Below are positions 35,561-46,700 of a stretch of DNA of 64,000 bases, in pieces. Source of the DNA: Tretioscincus oriximinensis (taxonomy: Eukaryota; Chordata; Lepidosauria; Squamata; Gymnophthalmidae); assembly GCA_022410635.1 (NCBI GenBank), contig JAJVDF010000230.1:253521-317520 (forward strand). Direction: 5' to 3'. The notes beneath the pieces are model-generated. The model was given only the letters and a program-made list of their open reading frames with translations. It had not been told where the DNA came from and searched no databases. The translations under genes and the position numbers were made by a program. Every line of letters begins with the position of its first letter. Positions within the stretch are counted from its first letter, which is position 1.

Positions 35561-36168
35561 GTCCTTCTCCTTCTTCTTTTTCTTCTTCTTTTTCTTCTTC
35601 TTTTTCTTCTTCTTTTTCTTCTTCTTTTTCTTTCTTCTTCTTTTTCTTTCTTCTTCTTTTTCTTTCTTCTTTCTTCTTTTTCTTTCTTCTTTCTTCTTCT
35701 TTTTCTTTCTTCTTTCTTCTTCTTTTTCTTTCTTCTTCTTTCTTCTTTCTTCTTCTTTCTTCTTTCTTCTTTCTTCTACTTTCTTCTTTCTTCTTCTTTC
35801 TTCTTTCTTCTTCTTTCTTCTTTCTTCTTTCTTCTTTCTTCTTCTTTCTTCTTTCTTCTTCTTTTTCTTTCTTCTTCTTTTTCTTTCTTCTTTCTTCTTC
35901 TTTTTCTTTCTTCTTTCTTCTTCTTTTTCTTTCTTCTTTCTTCTTCTTTGTCTTTCTTCTTTCTTCTTCTTTTTCTTTCTTCTTTCTTCTTCTTTTTCTT
36001 TCTTCTTTCTTCTTCTTTTTCTTTCTTCTTTCTTCTTTCTTCTTCTTTTTCTTTCTTCTTTCTTCTTCTTTCTTCTTCTTTCTTCTTCTTCTGTCTTCTT
36101 CTGTCTTCTTCTGTCTTCTTCTGTCTTCTTCTGTCTTCTTCTTCTTCTTCTTCTTCTTCTTCTTCTTC
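35561..36168 (+). repeat. Expanded (TTC)n/(TTTC)n polypyrimidine array
   Basis: About 600 bases almost wholly of T and C on the plus strand, mixing TTC and TTTC units with higher-order blocks such as TTCTTCTTTTTCTTTC. A distinct (TTCTGTC)-containing block lies near 36090-36137. The array starts exactly at the 3' end of a SINE with a CTT tail. Long ORFs across it on both strands are repeat artefacts. Confidence 0.95.
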
Positions 36169-36255
36169 AGGATTTGCCCCACATGGTAACGGACTTTCAG
36201 TAGTACCCTTGTGAGAGTTCCCCACCCCCACCCAAGCCTTCCACTCTACCAGAGC

Positions 36256-36290
36256 TGCTGGGGCCTGGACACCTGCTGGGGCCTGGACAC
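36256..36290 (+). repeat. 18-bp tandem duplication
   Basis: CTGCTGGGGCCTGGACAC occurs as two adjacent, almost identical copies within the block to the left of the LTR-like region. Confidence 0.85.
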
Positions 36291-36359
36291 TGACCCAACC
36301 ACAGGTTACCAAGCCAGCCTTTCGCTGCTGTGGTCAACCTCAGCTGCTGGGACGCCACA

Positions 36360-36990
36360 CACGTCTCCAGACAGCTTTACGCACTTCCCTCCCCTCTGTT
36401 GGTTAGTACAGGAAAGGCCTACTATCCCCAACACACAGCGGGGCGAAGACTTTATTGCCAGCTTTCCACACACTTAACTAATAAAAGAGGATTATGAAAA
36501 GGGATTCTGAGGTAAAATATATGTTTCAAAAACAAACACAAGTTTATTGTAGAGCACAACAGGATTAAAGTGGTTTGAAAATAAAAGAATAATAGAACTC
36601 AGATGAATCACACATCACCCCCAGTAGCAGAAGTCCTTAAGCCCATGTAGGACCTCACAGCAAGGCTTCCCTCCCTCGACCTATTAACATCTCTCATTCC
36701 TCCTCCACACAAGGCAGGATCTATTGAGACAGTTCCCTCCCACTCAAAGCTTCCACCTGCTCCAAGTCTGAGGAAGAGCCTCAATCAGTTGGCACGGCCA
36801 GCTTTATAGGCCCAGCCTGCCGCCTGATTGGGTACTCCATCACTGGATCCCCTTCCCCTCTGGGCAGAAAGAAAGCCACACACCCTCTCTTGAGCTCAGC
36901 CTCTCTCCTCCCTTGGATCAAACCCAGGAAATAAAATTCAAACCTTAGGTCTGTAAATAAACTGAAGGCCCCAAACCTGGCAAACGCCAC
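36360..36990 (-). mobile_element. LTR-like block on the minus strand
   Basis: On the minus strand, CCAAT (36827-36831) lies just upstream of TATAAA (36803-36808) and an AATAAA signal follows at 36543-36548, the U3-R order of a retroelement LTR. A possible TG start is TGTGGCGTTTGCC near 36985. A TGGCGTCCCAG motif near 36350 resembles a tRNA primer-binding site just beyond the 3' side. A CA end and a second LTR were not found, and no gag or pol is readable. Confidence 0.4.
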
Positions 36991-37204
36991 AGCTTGGAAT
37001 AAAGCACCGTGCAGTGGAATATTATTTAGCTAATTCTTTCAGGTATTAGAATGAAGTGCCTGAGTGCTCCATTGAAAAAGCCTTAGACAGCACACCAATG
37101 CCCTGCAACATCGCTCATTGACCTCACTGCAGTGCAGTCTGAGAAATTTTTTTTTACTTGCAACACCCAATAGAAACAACTGCCACGTTCTTGATTGTTT
37201 TAAC

Positions 37205-37400
37205 ATCTCACATCTGATTTGTGCACCCGCATATGCTCGCGAGGGTACGGGGGTTCTCCAGAATATCTGAATATCTGAGCAATGGCTTAATCTGGGAAAA
37301 GCAGTATTTATTGCAGGTCAACAACTGAAAAATGCTTAGCACATGTGCCCGAGACTTCCTGAGTGCGCTACGAATGAGGTAGAAAAACATCATGTGCACA
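37205..37400 (-). repeat. Anonymous dispersed repeat, minus copy
   Basis: Reverse-orientation partner of 28700-28900, about 8.5 kb away. On the minus strand it carries CACATGTGCTAAG, CAATAAATACTGC, TTCCCAGATTAAGCC and TTCTGGAGAACC. It contains a CpG-rich stretch near 37230-37250. Confidence 0.55.
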
Positions 37401-37404
37401 CACT

Positions 37405-39175
37405 CTTCCTGGTAATTACATTCATTTCTTGTGGTTAAGTTGCTGGCTCCACATCGATTGCACTGGTAGGTGGAGATGACTCAATACTGCAATGGTTTTT
37501 ACCTTGTGGGTTTAAACATGTCATAGGGAGAGGACCCTTGCTTTTTCGTACCTTTATAATGATAGGTGGGAGCAACTTCTTAATGTTTTATTTCCATAAA
37601 ACAAATAGAAGCATCTTTTGATTTCCATAACTTTGTCAACGAAGAAATAACGGACACATTATTTTTAATGGCCACAATATTAAAAATGCAATGAAAATGT
37701 CCCTACCCCTGTATTTTATGTTTAAAATATGCACTTGGCTAGAAGACTTTGGGTGCATCCGCACACACACACACACACATTTTCCATATGATTGCCATAT
37801 GGTTTATTTTATTTATTTATTACTAACCCCATTCCTAAAGGTTTGGCAGCATTTACACCATACCAGGGAAATGAAAGCATGAAAAATGATATAATGTGCT
37901 GTATAGAAACACCGGGGCAAGCAGCATTTGCAATTATCCTCCTTGATGTAGCACAATATGCTGATGCCACAATCCTAGCTAGTGAACGTGTAATGCTTGA
38001 TGTAAAATTGCAATCTGTCACACACATCTAAGGATTTTGTCAATCATGCACATCTAGGGACTGTGCATTTCTTGTGCCACTGCCCCACTCATTTGGGTTT
38101 TAAAGCAAACACCATTTAATCCATAAATTATGTAATGATTGCTTATAGCCCAATCAGTGAGTGCATCTGGATGCACCTTTAGTCATAGAGAAATGCTAAA
38201 AAGAGGAATTGGTAATATAGCATTGGTGTGTGACTCAGTATAGTTTGGATAAGTAATGTATCCATGTACTTTGGCAGCATCCTGTTTTCAAATCCAAGTG
38301 GCCCTGCAGACATGTTTAGATCTGACCAGCATTCTTTGACAAAGGAACACCCTTTTGGCAGTACGTAACAGAAACTTTAAAATAGCATCTTGTGATCTGA
38401 TTCAAAATGAGCAAAGCTAATTGTAATGAGCCACGTTGAACCTAGCCACTGCGCTAAACTGATTCTTCTTCTTCCAGCATGCAGAGCTTTCCATTAACTA
38501 AACTAATTGTACTGAACATGGTGAATGCATTGTTTCTGTATGGGAGAAATGATAAGCAAGTCCTTTGGACAAAGGACTGTCTAGAATTGTATGTCTTTTT
38601 CTGTACTTGCATAATGGAACATGGCCCTTAAATAGATCAGAGCCCAAACCCCTAAGAATAATGAAATCAAAACAAGGACAGACACTCAATTGTCTGATCT
38701 TAAGTTATCAAGAGTGAAAAGAGCTGTACTTTCTGTGAAAAATCAACAAAGATAGNATTCATATTCCTAACACTTTCCTCCTGTCCACGGCAGTATAAAT
38801 GTCAGAACTGTGATCATCCACAGCTTTAATATTTTTGCCTGGGATTGTTTTAGAAGCAGCCACAGAAATTCTTCATTTTCTATTTCTTCCAAAACAGAAT
38901 TGTACTGTTCACAATCCTCTAAGTACTTCTAGTTTGGTCCACATTTGCAGCAGAATCAGGGAACAGAATGGGGAAGAATTTTCACATTATAAGCCTGCAT
39001 CAAGCCTAATACTGCCTCCAATCAGGGATATAGAGGGCAATCTTAAATTCCCTTAATCAGAGCAATCCCAAATTCCATACCCTAGCCACCAATCCAGTGA
39101 CACCCCCCCAAGCAGAGCAAATATCCAGCACTGCATCCCAGAACCCACTTCCCAGAACCATCAAAGCTTTTGTAT
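37405..39175. other. AT-rich DNA with a CA microsatellite
   Basis: (CA)n at 37761-37779, followed by a TTTATTTATTTATTA tract near 37803-37822. Two overlapping opposite-strand ORFs (37792-38031, 37809-38027) look like mirror shadows without motifs. Confidence 0.4.
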
Positions 39176-39177
39176 TG

Positions 39178-39285
39178 GTTCTTAAAGCAACAGGAACAAG
39201 AGAAAACCCCTCCCTTCTCATTTTGCATCATAGATGGCATGATGGAGAGGGAGGGGATTTTTCCTGTTCCCTTTGCTGTTAAAGT
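39178..39285. mobile_element. Foldback repeat, probable MITE
   Basis: The left arm (about 39181-39236: AGCAACAGGAACAAGAG, AAAACCCCTCCCTTCTC, CATCAT) is inverted against the right arm (about 39240-39282: ATGATGGAGAGGGAGGGG, ATTTTTCCTGTTCCC, TTTGCTGTT). The two strands therefore give similar ORF translations (39170-39385 plus; 39082-39417 minus). The arms are roughly 45 bases and imperfect. Confidence 0.55.
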
Positions 39286-39289
39286 TAAA

Positions 39290-40695
39290 ATTAAGACTTT
39301 ACAAACACCATTCAGAGGCAAAGAGGAGGAGGGTGCATTTTGCCTTCCCTTTTTATGCTTGTGCCTNCAATCAGTGACAAGGTGAGATGGAGAGAAAGCA
39401 CTGTATGTAGTTGCCATACAGATGGGACTTCTCTCCAGATCTCCTAGTGACTGTACCCAACAACCTGGTCAGTGGCTATTTTTAAAAATAATAATACACA
39501 AATAAGTTCCCTTAATGCATATTCTTTTACAGTTTTTGTACTTTTAAGAAAATAATCTCTAATCATCAATAAATCCTGTTTCAAATATAACCAGGAGTCA
39601 CTTAGAAATATTTGTTTCAGGGAATATTTGTTTATTAATGGGGATGTTGAAAAATCTATCCTGTAAAAAATGAGGATTGTGATGGGATGATTTATTGGGG
39701 AGAAATTTCCTCCAGAATTATTCTGTGATTTAAGATAGCCACCTTTTGGGCTAACTTCCAGCTTTTGTTCCACAGTTTTAAAGACTTATTAGGTGAAAGT
39801 TATATAGATGATGCATTACTTGCCTCAGAAGCAGGTCCCCATTTCATACAGAGAAGCCATTCTTTATGGTACCATGCATAATAATGCCCATAACGTGAGT
39901 TGACCTTCAGTTATATTTGCTAGGACTGATGAAAAATCATTTACAAGAATATAAGTAAACATACTCTTTTAAGTGTAGAGAGTAATAGCAAACACCCAGA
40001 TGGCTCTGAGAGCTAAATGTTTGCATTTTCAAATTTCTGGGCATTTAACTGTTGCTGTTGAGGAAGCCAATATGCAAGTTCCAGCACTCTCATCTCCTAA
40101 GGTGATATTTCCCAGAAGGATGCTTCTTGTCAGACAGAAAGATCTGACGTTTATTACTCCAGGGTGTATCAAAGATGACACATCCGCCTGGGAAATCTGA
40201 AGAAAAATGCATTGACAGTGACTGCAGGGGAGAAAATAAAAAGTGGAATCCATTTTAAACCAGACTGCAGGATGAAACTCTATTAAAAAGTAAGTTTAGG
40301 ATTATCTGGATATTATTTATGGATTACTTTACAAAGCAAATTTGATAGACTTTTGATTAGCTATTTAAATCATTGATAGAACCTTATCGAAACTATTTAT
40401 TTGACAAGATGCATTTTTGCAAGATGCACTGTGCTGTCCAAAACTCAACTGCAAAAACAGGAGAAATGTCTGTTAGGGTATTTTTGCACATCTGCTGGAG
40501 AATGGTATTGGTGACTGATGGGGAATGAAACCTCCATATCATCAATCATGTCACCATCCCTAGGCATTCCCTGTTCATTCTTGGTATAGACCTGTCATGG
40601 ATTGCTTGAAAGCAGGTCTCAAAGAAGGCCTCCTTCATACAAGATTTTGCTATCATGGTGATAGTTAAATCAGGAAGATTACTCATGCGCTCATG
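39290..40695. other. AT-rich DNA without identifiable features
   Basis: The minus-strand ORF 39444-39773 and the overlapping pair at 40000-40253 have no recognisable motif. No repeat boundary is visible. Confidence 0.4.
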
Positions 40696-40699
40696 GAGC

Positions 40700-41080
40700 C
40701 TTGTTGCCCCTTCTTGACAATACATACAAGCTCCTATCAGAGTGGGCTTCCCTTTTCCCTAAAAGGGGTGTGATTGATATGGTGGNCGCATGTGTGTGAT
40801 GAGGCAGGAAAAAGCAAGAATACAGCTGGGATTTGAGGCAAGGCTGTGATTCAAGGCAAGACATACACACTAGAAGCTCGGACATACAAGGGGAAGGAGG
40901 AAAGAGCAACCAATCAGGAGACTGTGCAGTGAGTTCTTGAGGATGCAATGAAATGGGAATAAAATTCCCTGTGGATACATCAGCTTTTTGCTATGGTAAT
41001 GCAGAAATGTGAGGATGGGCAGGCAGCTGGGTTATTCTGAATTTGAAATATATTCCAGATTTAAACAGCCTATCTGGGGG
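40700..41080 (-). repeat. Anonymous dispersed repeat, minus copy
   Basis: Reverse-complement partner of 20945-21296. It extends on its right side to the CTGTTTAAATCTGG-type end near 41065. Within it, AAGGGGAAGGAGGAAAGAGC and AACCAATCAGGAGAC correspond to the GCTCTTCCCCCTTCC and CCAATTGG regions of the plus copy. Confidence 0.65.
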
Positions 41081-41480
41081 GAAACATAACTTAGTTCCTA
41101 GGGAATGTGGAAGGCACACAAGAGACCTTTCAGGTTTGGACACAGCATGCCCTGCCTGCACATAGCATTCTTACTTCCCATCATCCAATCACAGTGATAG
41201 GTGATCAGGATGAACAGTNTCTAAAACTAGAAAGCTGCTTGGGAGGTTCACACTTCATTGTACTCTGGAGCATGAGCAGAAAGCTTCATGTGCCCAAGAT
41301 GCAAATAGCAGGGAATATTCTTTCCACAAACAGGTTGCTGGGAACCCTGGTTTTCCAAGAAGGGACATGATTAGCTTTAGATAAATTTGGCCATTTGCTA
41401 TGATCTCAGGAAGTAAAGAGGGTACTTTATGGAGCATTTGGTTGGTCATTGGGTTTAATTAATTCATTAATGTAAACTGT

Positions 41481-41574
41481 GGCTGTAGTCGCACAAATCC
41501 TTTTAAAGTCCTGAAAAATTGGATTGAAAACCAGAAAAAATGAAGATGGTTTAAAAGCAGGTGTGTGACTGCCG
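41481..41574. mobile_element. Short MITE-like element
   Basis: The left end GGCTGTAGTCGCACAAATCC then TTTTAAA is inverted against TTTAAAAGCAGG then TGTGTGACTGCCG at the right. The interior CCTGAAAAATTGGATTGAAA also occurs, diverged, in the MITEs at 9699-9853 and 11561-11688, placing all three in one family. Confidence 0.5.
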
Positions 41575-41579
41575 TCTCT

Positions 41580-42335
41580 GAGTATTTTTTGGTTTCAGTC
41601 TGCCTATTATGGAGACTAGTTTCTTTTGCAAGAGCTGACTTCATCCCAGCTAACTCCCAACATAATTATTATCTTATAAAGCAGGTCTTTTTAATGAAAA
41701 ATATCCCATTCCATAAAGCAAATCCAAATACAATTATTACTTTAAATGGTGTAGTCCACCCAACTGTTTGATCTGAATGTGAACACCCTTGTGACATCCA
41801 TTTCTGAATGTGAATACAAATTCACAATTGCAGCTCCTGTTTACTCGAGCCAATACACACAAAACTCATTTTTAAATAATAAATTGCATTGAGCTTTAAA
41901 AAGAATATTAAATATTTTATAAATAAATAAACTTGTAAAACATTTCCGGTACCAAAATGAAAAAAGGGGAGATGATAAAACAGGCTATATGGGAAGTGCA
42001 CATGGTTATAGCAAGAGAATGGAAAGACTTTTTGGTCCTTGGAAAATTGGTATACACGTTTAACTGATTTATAACATATGATATTTTAAGGGGAAAAAGC
42101 TTAAGAATGGGAGGAATATAAATAAACTTAACAGGGATGAAAAGGTGGGATATATTCCTCACCAAGGGTATTTCTGAATGAAGGAGTCAATATTTATTCA
42201 ATACGATCCTAAGGATTGTAGACTAATTTAATCCTTATAATATAAAGCTCAAAGGAGCCGGCAGACTGTGACATCATTTTCTGTACAGTTCCCAGTTCCA
42301 TTTGCAGAGTTGCAGGAGGATGGCAAAGCCATCCT
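41580..42335. other. AT-rich DNA, small hairpin at the end
   Basis: Nothing is visible except a perfect 9-bp hairpin with an AAA loop (GAGGATGGC / GCCATCCTC, 42316-42336) that marks the sharp switch to GC-rich sequence. Confidence 0.4.
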
Positions 42336-43085
42336 CTCAATAGAGATGTGGTTGCCCGACCCTAGGCAGGGGCCTCAGGTCCACGCCACTAGCCATGATG
42401 GTTAGGGTTAGGTGAGGCCCCTGCCAGAGACAATCCATCCCATGCCTCCCTCCTCCATCCTGGAGTAGGCCCAATCCTGCAGTCTCCATTACTGGGAGTA
42501 CTAGAAACCCTTTGGGTGCTCTCAGTAATGGAGCTTGGTGGATCAGCCCTACTCTGAACCTCCTCCCCTCTCNCACCCTTCCCCAGCTGCCTAGGCAGGG
42601 GCTGGAGTCCCCGCTGGAGCTTCAATGGGCCAGTAAGGTATTTCATCAGCGCCCAGGTCAATGAAAGGCCCTACCGTGCCACCAGATTGTTCCTCCACCA
42701 GCTCAGCAAGGCCGCCCACCCATTACCTAACCCACCCTCTTTCTCCCGCCACCACTACACCCTTCTCACTTACCCTTTTTGCTGACAGCTGTTTCAGGTC
42801 TAAAGCCCCCCTTCCCCTCTTCCACTGGTCCCCCCTTCCCCACCCTTCACCTTCCCCCCCTCCCACTCCCCTCTCCCCTTTCCTTCTCTCCCCTATTCCA
42901 CTGTTGCATTTCCGGGAGCTCCACAGGGTCCATGTGGTTCCCATCGAATTCAGTGATAGACTGAAGACCACTTAAGTTGCCCGGGCAGAATGGCCTTCGG
43001 GTCACGAACAGAAGGCCAGTCTGNCTGGCCAACTNGAATGCTCTTCAGTCCATCGCTGGCCAGTGGAGTTCCTGGACTAGCAACA
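42336..43085. other. GC-rich block with a polypyrimidine tract
   Basis: Composition changes abruptly from the AT-rich flank. From about 42790 to 42900 the plus strand is nearly all C and T. Overlapping ORFs on both strands reflect this low complexity. Inverted fragments (CTGAAG ... CTTCAG, CTGGCC) occur near 42960-43070. It may be a degenerate transposon arm or a satellite-like region. Confidence 0.4.
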
Positions 43086-43265
43086 GGTAAGGCAGGGGAG
43101 AAGACAAGGGGGGAGAGGAGGATGAGGAGGAGGAAGAGAGGGGAAGGTGAGGAAGGAGGGGACAGGAGGAGGAGAAGTGGGGGAAGAGAGGAGTGGGGAA
43201 GAGAAAGAGGGGAAGGAGGAATGGGGAGGAAGAAGAAGAAGAAGAAGAAGAAGAAAAGAAGAAGA
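43086..43265 (+). repeat. Polypurine tract leading into (GAA)n
   Basis: About 180 bases of almost pure A and G (GGAGAGGAGGATGAGGAGG and similar) that end in (GAA)n at the assembly gap. It mirrors the pyrimidine tract at 42790-42900. Confidence 0.9.
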
Positions 43266-43644
43266 NNNNNNNNNNNNNNNNNNNNNNNNNNNNNNNNNNN
43301 NNNNNNNNNNNNNNNNNNNNNNNNNNNNNNNNNNNNNNNNNNNNNNNNNNNNNNNNNNNNNNNNNNNNNNNNNNNNNNNNNNNNNNNNNNNNNNNNNNNN
43401 NNNNNNNNNNNNNNNNNNNNNNNNNNNNNNNNNNNNNNNNNNNNNNNNNNNNNNNNNNNNNNNNNNNNNNNNNNNNNNNNNNNNNNNNNNNNNNNNNNNN
43501 NNNNNNNNNNNNNNNNNNNNNNNNNNNNNNNNNNNNNNNNNNNNNNNNNNNNNNNNNNNNNNNNNNNNNNNNNNNNNNNNNNNNNNNNNNNNNNNNNNNN
43601 NNNNNNNNNNNNNNNNNNNNNNNNNNNNNNNNNNNNNNNNNNNN
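43266..43644. other. Assembly gap (379 N)
   Basis: A run of N flanked on both sides by (GAA)n. The ORFs that run through it are artefacts. Confidence 1.
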
Positions 43645-43686
43645 AGAAGAAGAAGAAGAAGAAGAAGAAGAAGAAGAAGAAGAAGA
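43645..43686 (+). repeat. (GAA)n on the right side of the gap
   Basis: Fourteen AGA/GAA units continue the array that enters the gap at 43266, so the gap lies inside one trinucleotide array. Confidence 0.95.
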
Positions 43687-43725
43687 ATTAAGCCCACTGT
43701 ATCCCTAAGGCAGTGGGCTTAATTC
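43685..43725. repeat. Perfect 15-bp hairpin next to the array
   Basis: GAATTAAGCCCACTG and CAGTGGGCTTAATTC flank an 11-base loop. It lies directly at the end of the (GAA)n array and could be the terminal part of a palindromic element whose middle falls in the gap. Confidence 0.8.
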
Positions 43726-43729
43726 CACT

Positions 43730-46700
43730 ACTACTGTATAAATATGGGAAATGTCTCTTTTGCTGTCTCACCTGATTGGGTGGGAGGAAGAGATTGAGCG
43801 GAGCCTTGCTGTGTTATCTCTTTTTACATGTCTCTATTATTTTATATATTTTTTTGTCCAACATAGTTTATATTTGTATGTAACTCTGTTAAGTTGTATA
43901 TCTTTGTCAATGTTTTATGCGAGTAGTTTTTTTATTTATCAAATTCTGTCAATGTCTTGTTGCATTTGAGTAAAAAAATAATAAGTTATACTGNCTTGAT
44001 AGGAGTTTAAGGAACAAAAATTTGGAGTCACAGAATGTGAATTAAATCNGTCCAACCATTAATTCTGGACTGCAAGTGTAAACACATTGTGCAACACCAG
44101 CTTAATGCACCTCACGTCATTTGCTCTTCTTCTCCAAATAAAATGTTACCACTTGAAAAACTATTAGAGAGATGAAGATAAGATCCCGCTGCGGCATAAA
44201 CAGGATCAGAGTTACAGATTATGCTTCAAGCCTGTGGAGCAACGGAAAAGTACAGGCGGCACTTTCTTAAGGTACTCCAGCTGTACAAGGATTATTAGTC
44301 AGAAAGCTCGACCGAACAGGCTGGATGATCTTAAAAGAATCTCTGAACCTTGAGGGCTGCCTCTAAGAATCTTGTTATCTCCAGGATAGTTGAGAGATCA
44401 CTTTCCAATCTTGTAAAGTGANGAGTGTTTCAGTTCTCACTCAACAAGTCAAAATTTTGGTACTTTCCAACATTAAAATTGGAGCTTTACCTTCTGCTCA
44501 GTGCGAAGTTGTTTTCTTTTGTTTTAATGTTTGCAGGTAGCTCTGAGCATTATAGAAATCTTTCAAAAAGGGGGTNACTTCGAGATGACTCCTCTTAAAC
44601 CTGCTATTTAGTAATATTTCAGAGAACTCTACATCCAGAATGATCATAGGTTACACATAAGATAGGGCAACTGTACGGGGAAATTAGTGATGTTTGTTGG
44701 TTTGATGACTTGCTTCCACAATATTCAGAAGTGCATGGGGTCTTATTCTAGAATTTATTCCGCAATTCAGGATCCANTGAATTCCTAATGCCAGCGAAAA
44801 CTACAACTTCCTATCACACTTCATCTTCATTGTACAAACCAANGACTGGACTAGAGCACTCAAAATGACATCCTAGTTTAATATAGCTGTTAACTCAACT
44901 ATATTTTCAGCATACATCCTATGGATCACTATATAATATTTTCACCAACCTCTCCTGAATGTGGGTTCACTCTTCAAATGGCTCTACTAGGAACTCCAAA
45001 GGCTCTCATAGGCAACAACAGAGTGTAGAGCAGAAACAGGGTGCATCTCTATGTGAACAATCTTATACCACTCCAGTAGCAAGCTGTCTCACTTTGAATG
45101 GGTTGCTTGCTCCAAAAATCCCTCTTGATCTTTTCCTAGATTCATTTGGGCTAATTGGGATTGGCAGTGGCATGGGCAAATATGTGTCTGATGGAATGCA
45201 GATACAAATAAACTATCCCTCCCTATAGCTATGGTTCATTTACCTAGTCTCGAACAATGTTAGAAAATGGTGCCACTTACAAATTGTGTTATTGCTCCCA
45301 TTATTTTCATGATTGTGCCCTAAGGCTAGAAGTTGCACAGATGTAGTCAACTCATAAGATCATTTCTAAGAACTCTTATTTTGCACTGGCTACACATTAT
45401 GGTGCGATCAAACATGTTTAAATAAATGCCCCTTAGGTGTGTTTGAAAAGAGACTTTTTTTGGTTAATATTTACCTTAGCTCATCTCAAAATACCTTTAC
45501 TATTTGGGATTTCAAAGTGCTGAAAACATCTTTCTTTAAGCTAGCTTTGGTAGAAACTTACATTAGTAAAGAAGGGGGAGTTCCTNCTACAAGAGGACCA
45601 GTGGTCAATTAACATTTTCAGGACAGGTGCTGCCTAACCTGAAGGGAAACGTAGGCTGCAGTGTGACAAAATATTTTCTGAGTTTGAATAATTTTTCATA
45701 AGACATTCTGTCCCACTCCGCATGACATGTTAAAAAATGCAGTGGCATTAAGTTCTGAAATAACCCTATCATGAGTCCAGATATCCGTATCCTCATCCTT
45801 TTACAACTAAACCATTAGAAAACATCTAAATCCACATGGAAAGAACAAGATGATTAACCAGGAAGTAAATACTGAGCATGCTCGGTATGGATTCTGCATT
45901 GTCTTTTGCTAGCATCTTTTCATGGTATCCTGGTAATCTCATTAAGGATCATACACACAAAGTAGGCTTCTTACCTCCATGTCTCCAGGCAAGGCCATTT
46001 TAGAAAAGATCAGCAAACGCCTTTTTCTGGGTACATTATGAACACAAGAGCTTTGCAAAAACTCCATCAGCACGTGGGACAGAGCAATCATGATGTTGCT
46101 AACAAGTGCGGTAGGAAAATCTCATGTTTTTGTTTTTGTGTGTCTAAGAATGGGACACTTCCTTAAAGGGACAATTTAAATGCTTCTGTGTGATCCCATA
46201 CTTAATTAATGGTTTAATTTCCCTTCCTACATAAAATTCTCCAAAAATTCAAATGCCAATCTCAGGTTTATCTTAACCTTTCACAATGATACCTGACTAG
46301 GTTTGTTTTTGCTCTTTCATGTGGAAAGTTTTTATTCCACTTTGGCCTAGCTTGAAAATATGTAAAGTGTCAATTACAAGCTTGCAACATACTCCCCCCC
46401 TCCTCCACCAAATATCTTTATGCCTCCAGAGAAAAAGAAAGGAAGTGAGGAGGTGGGGAAATTTAAGACCTTTAGAAATATTCTTGATCTTTGATCTCAT
46501 CATAAGTGAGCCTGGAAGCTGAAATTATATTTTCATTTTTCCTTTCATTATCGTGAACAAATGTTAGGAGTGAGATAATAGAAGGAAGCTCCATTTCAAC
46601 ACACAGAGAATGAACTTGGACATTGGTTTCTCTCAGCAGTAACTATAACTTCTCCCTCAAATCCATATCTGCACAGTGCAGATGTTTTAAAATACTCAGA

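Noticed and set aside
35307..36312. Very long ORFs on both strands (up to 291 codons) rich in K/E/R or F/S/L
   Set aside because: They are translations of the pyrimidine microsatellite and vary with frame; no protein-like sequence is present outside the SINE and LTR-like flanks.
42990..43722. ORFs of 171-233 codons near 43 kb
   Set aside because: They run through the 379-N gap and the (GAA)n array, so the length is meaningless.
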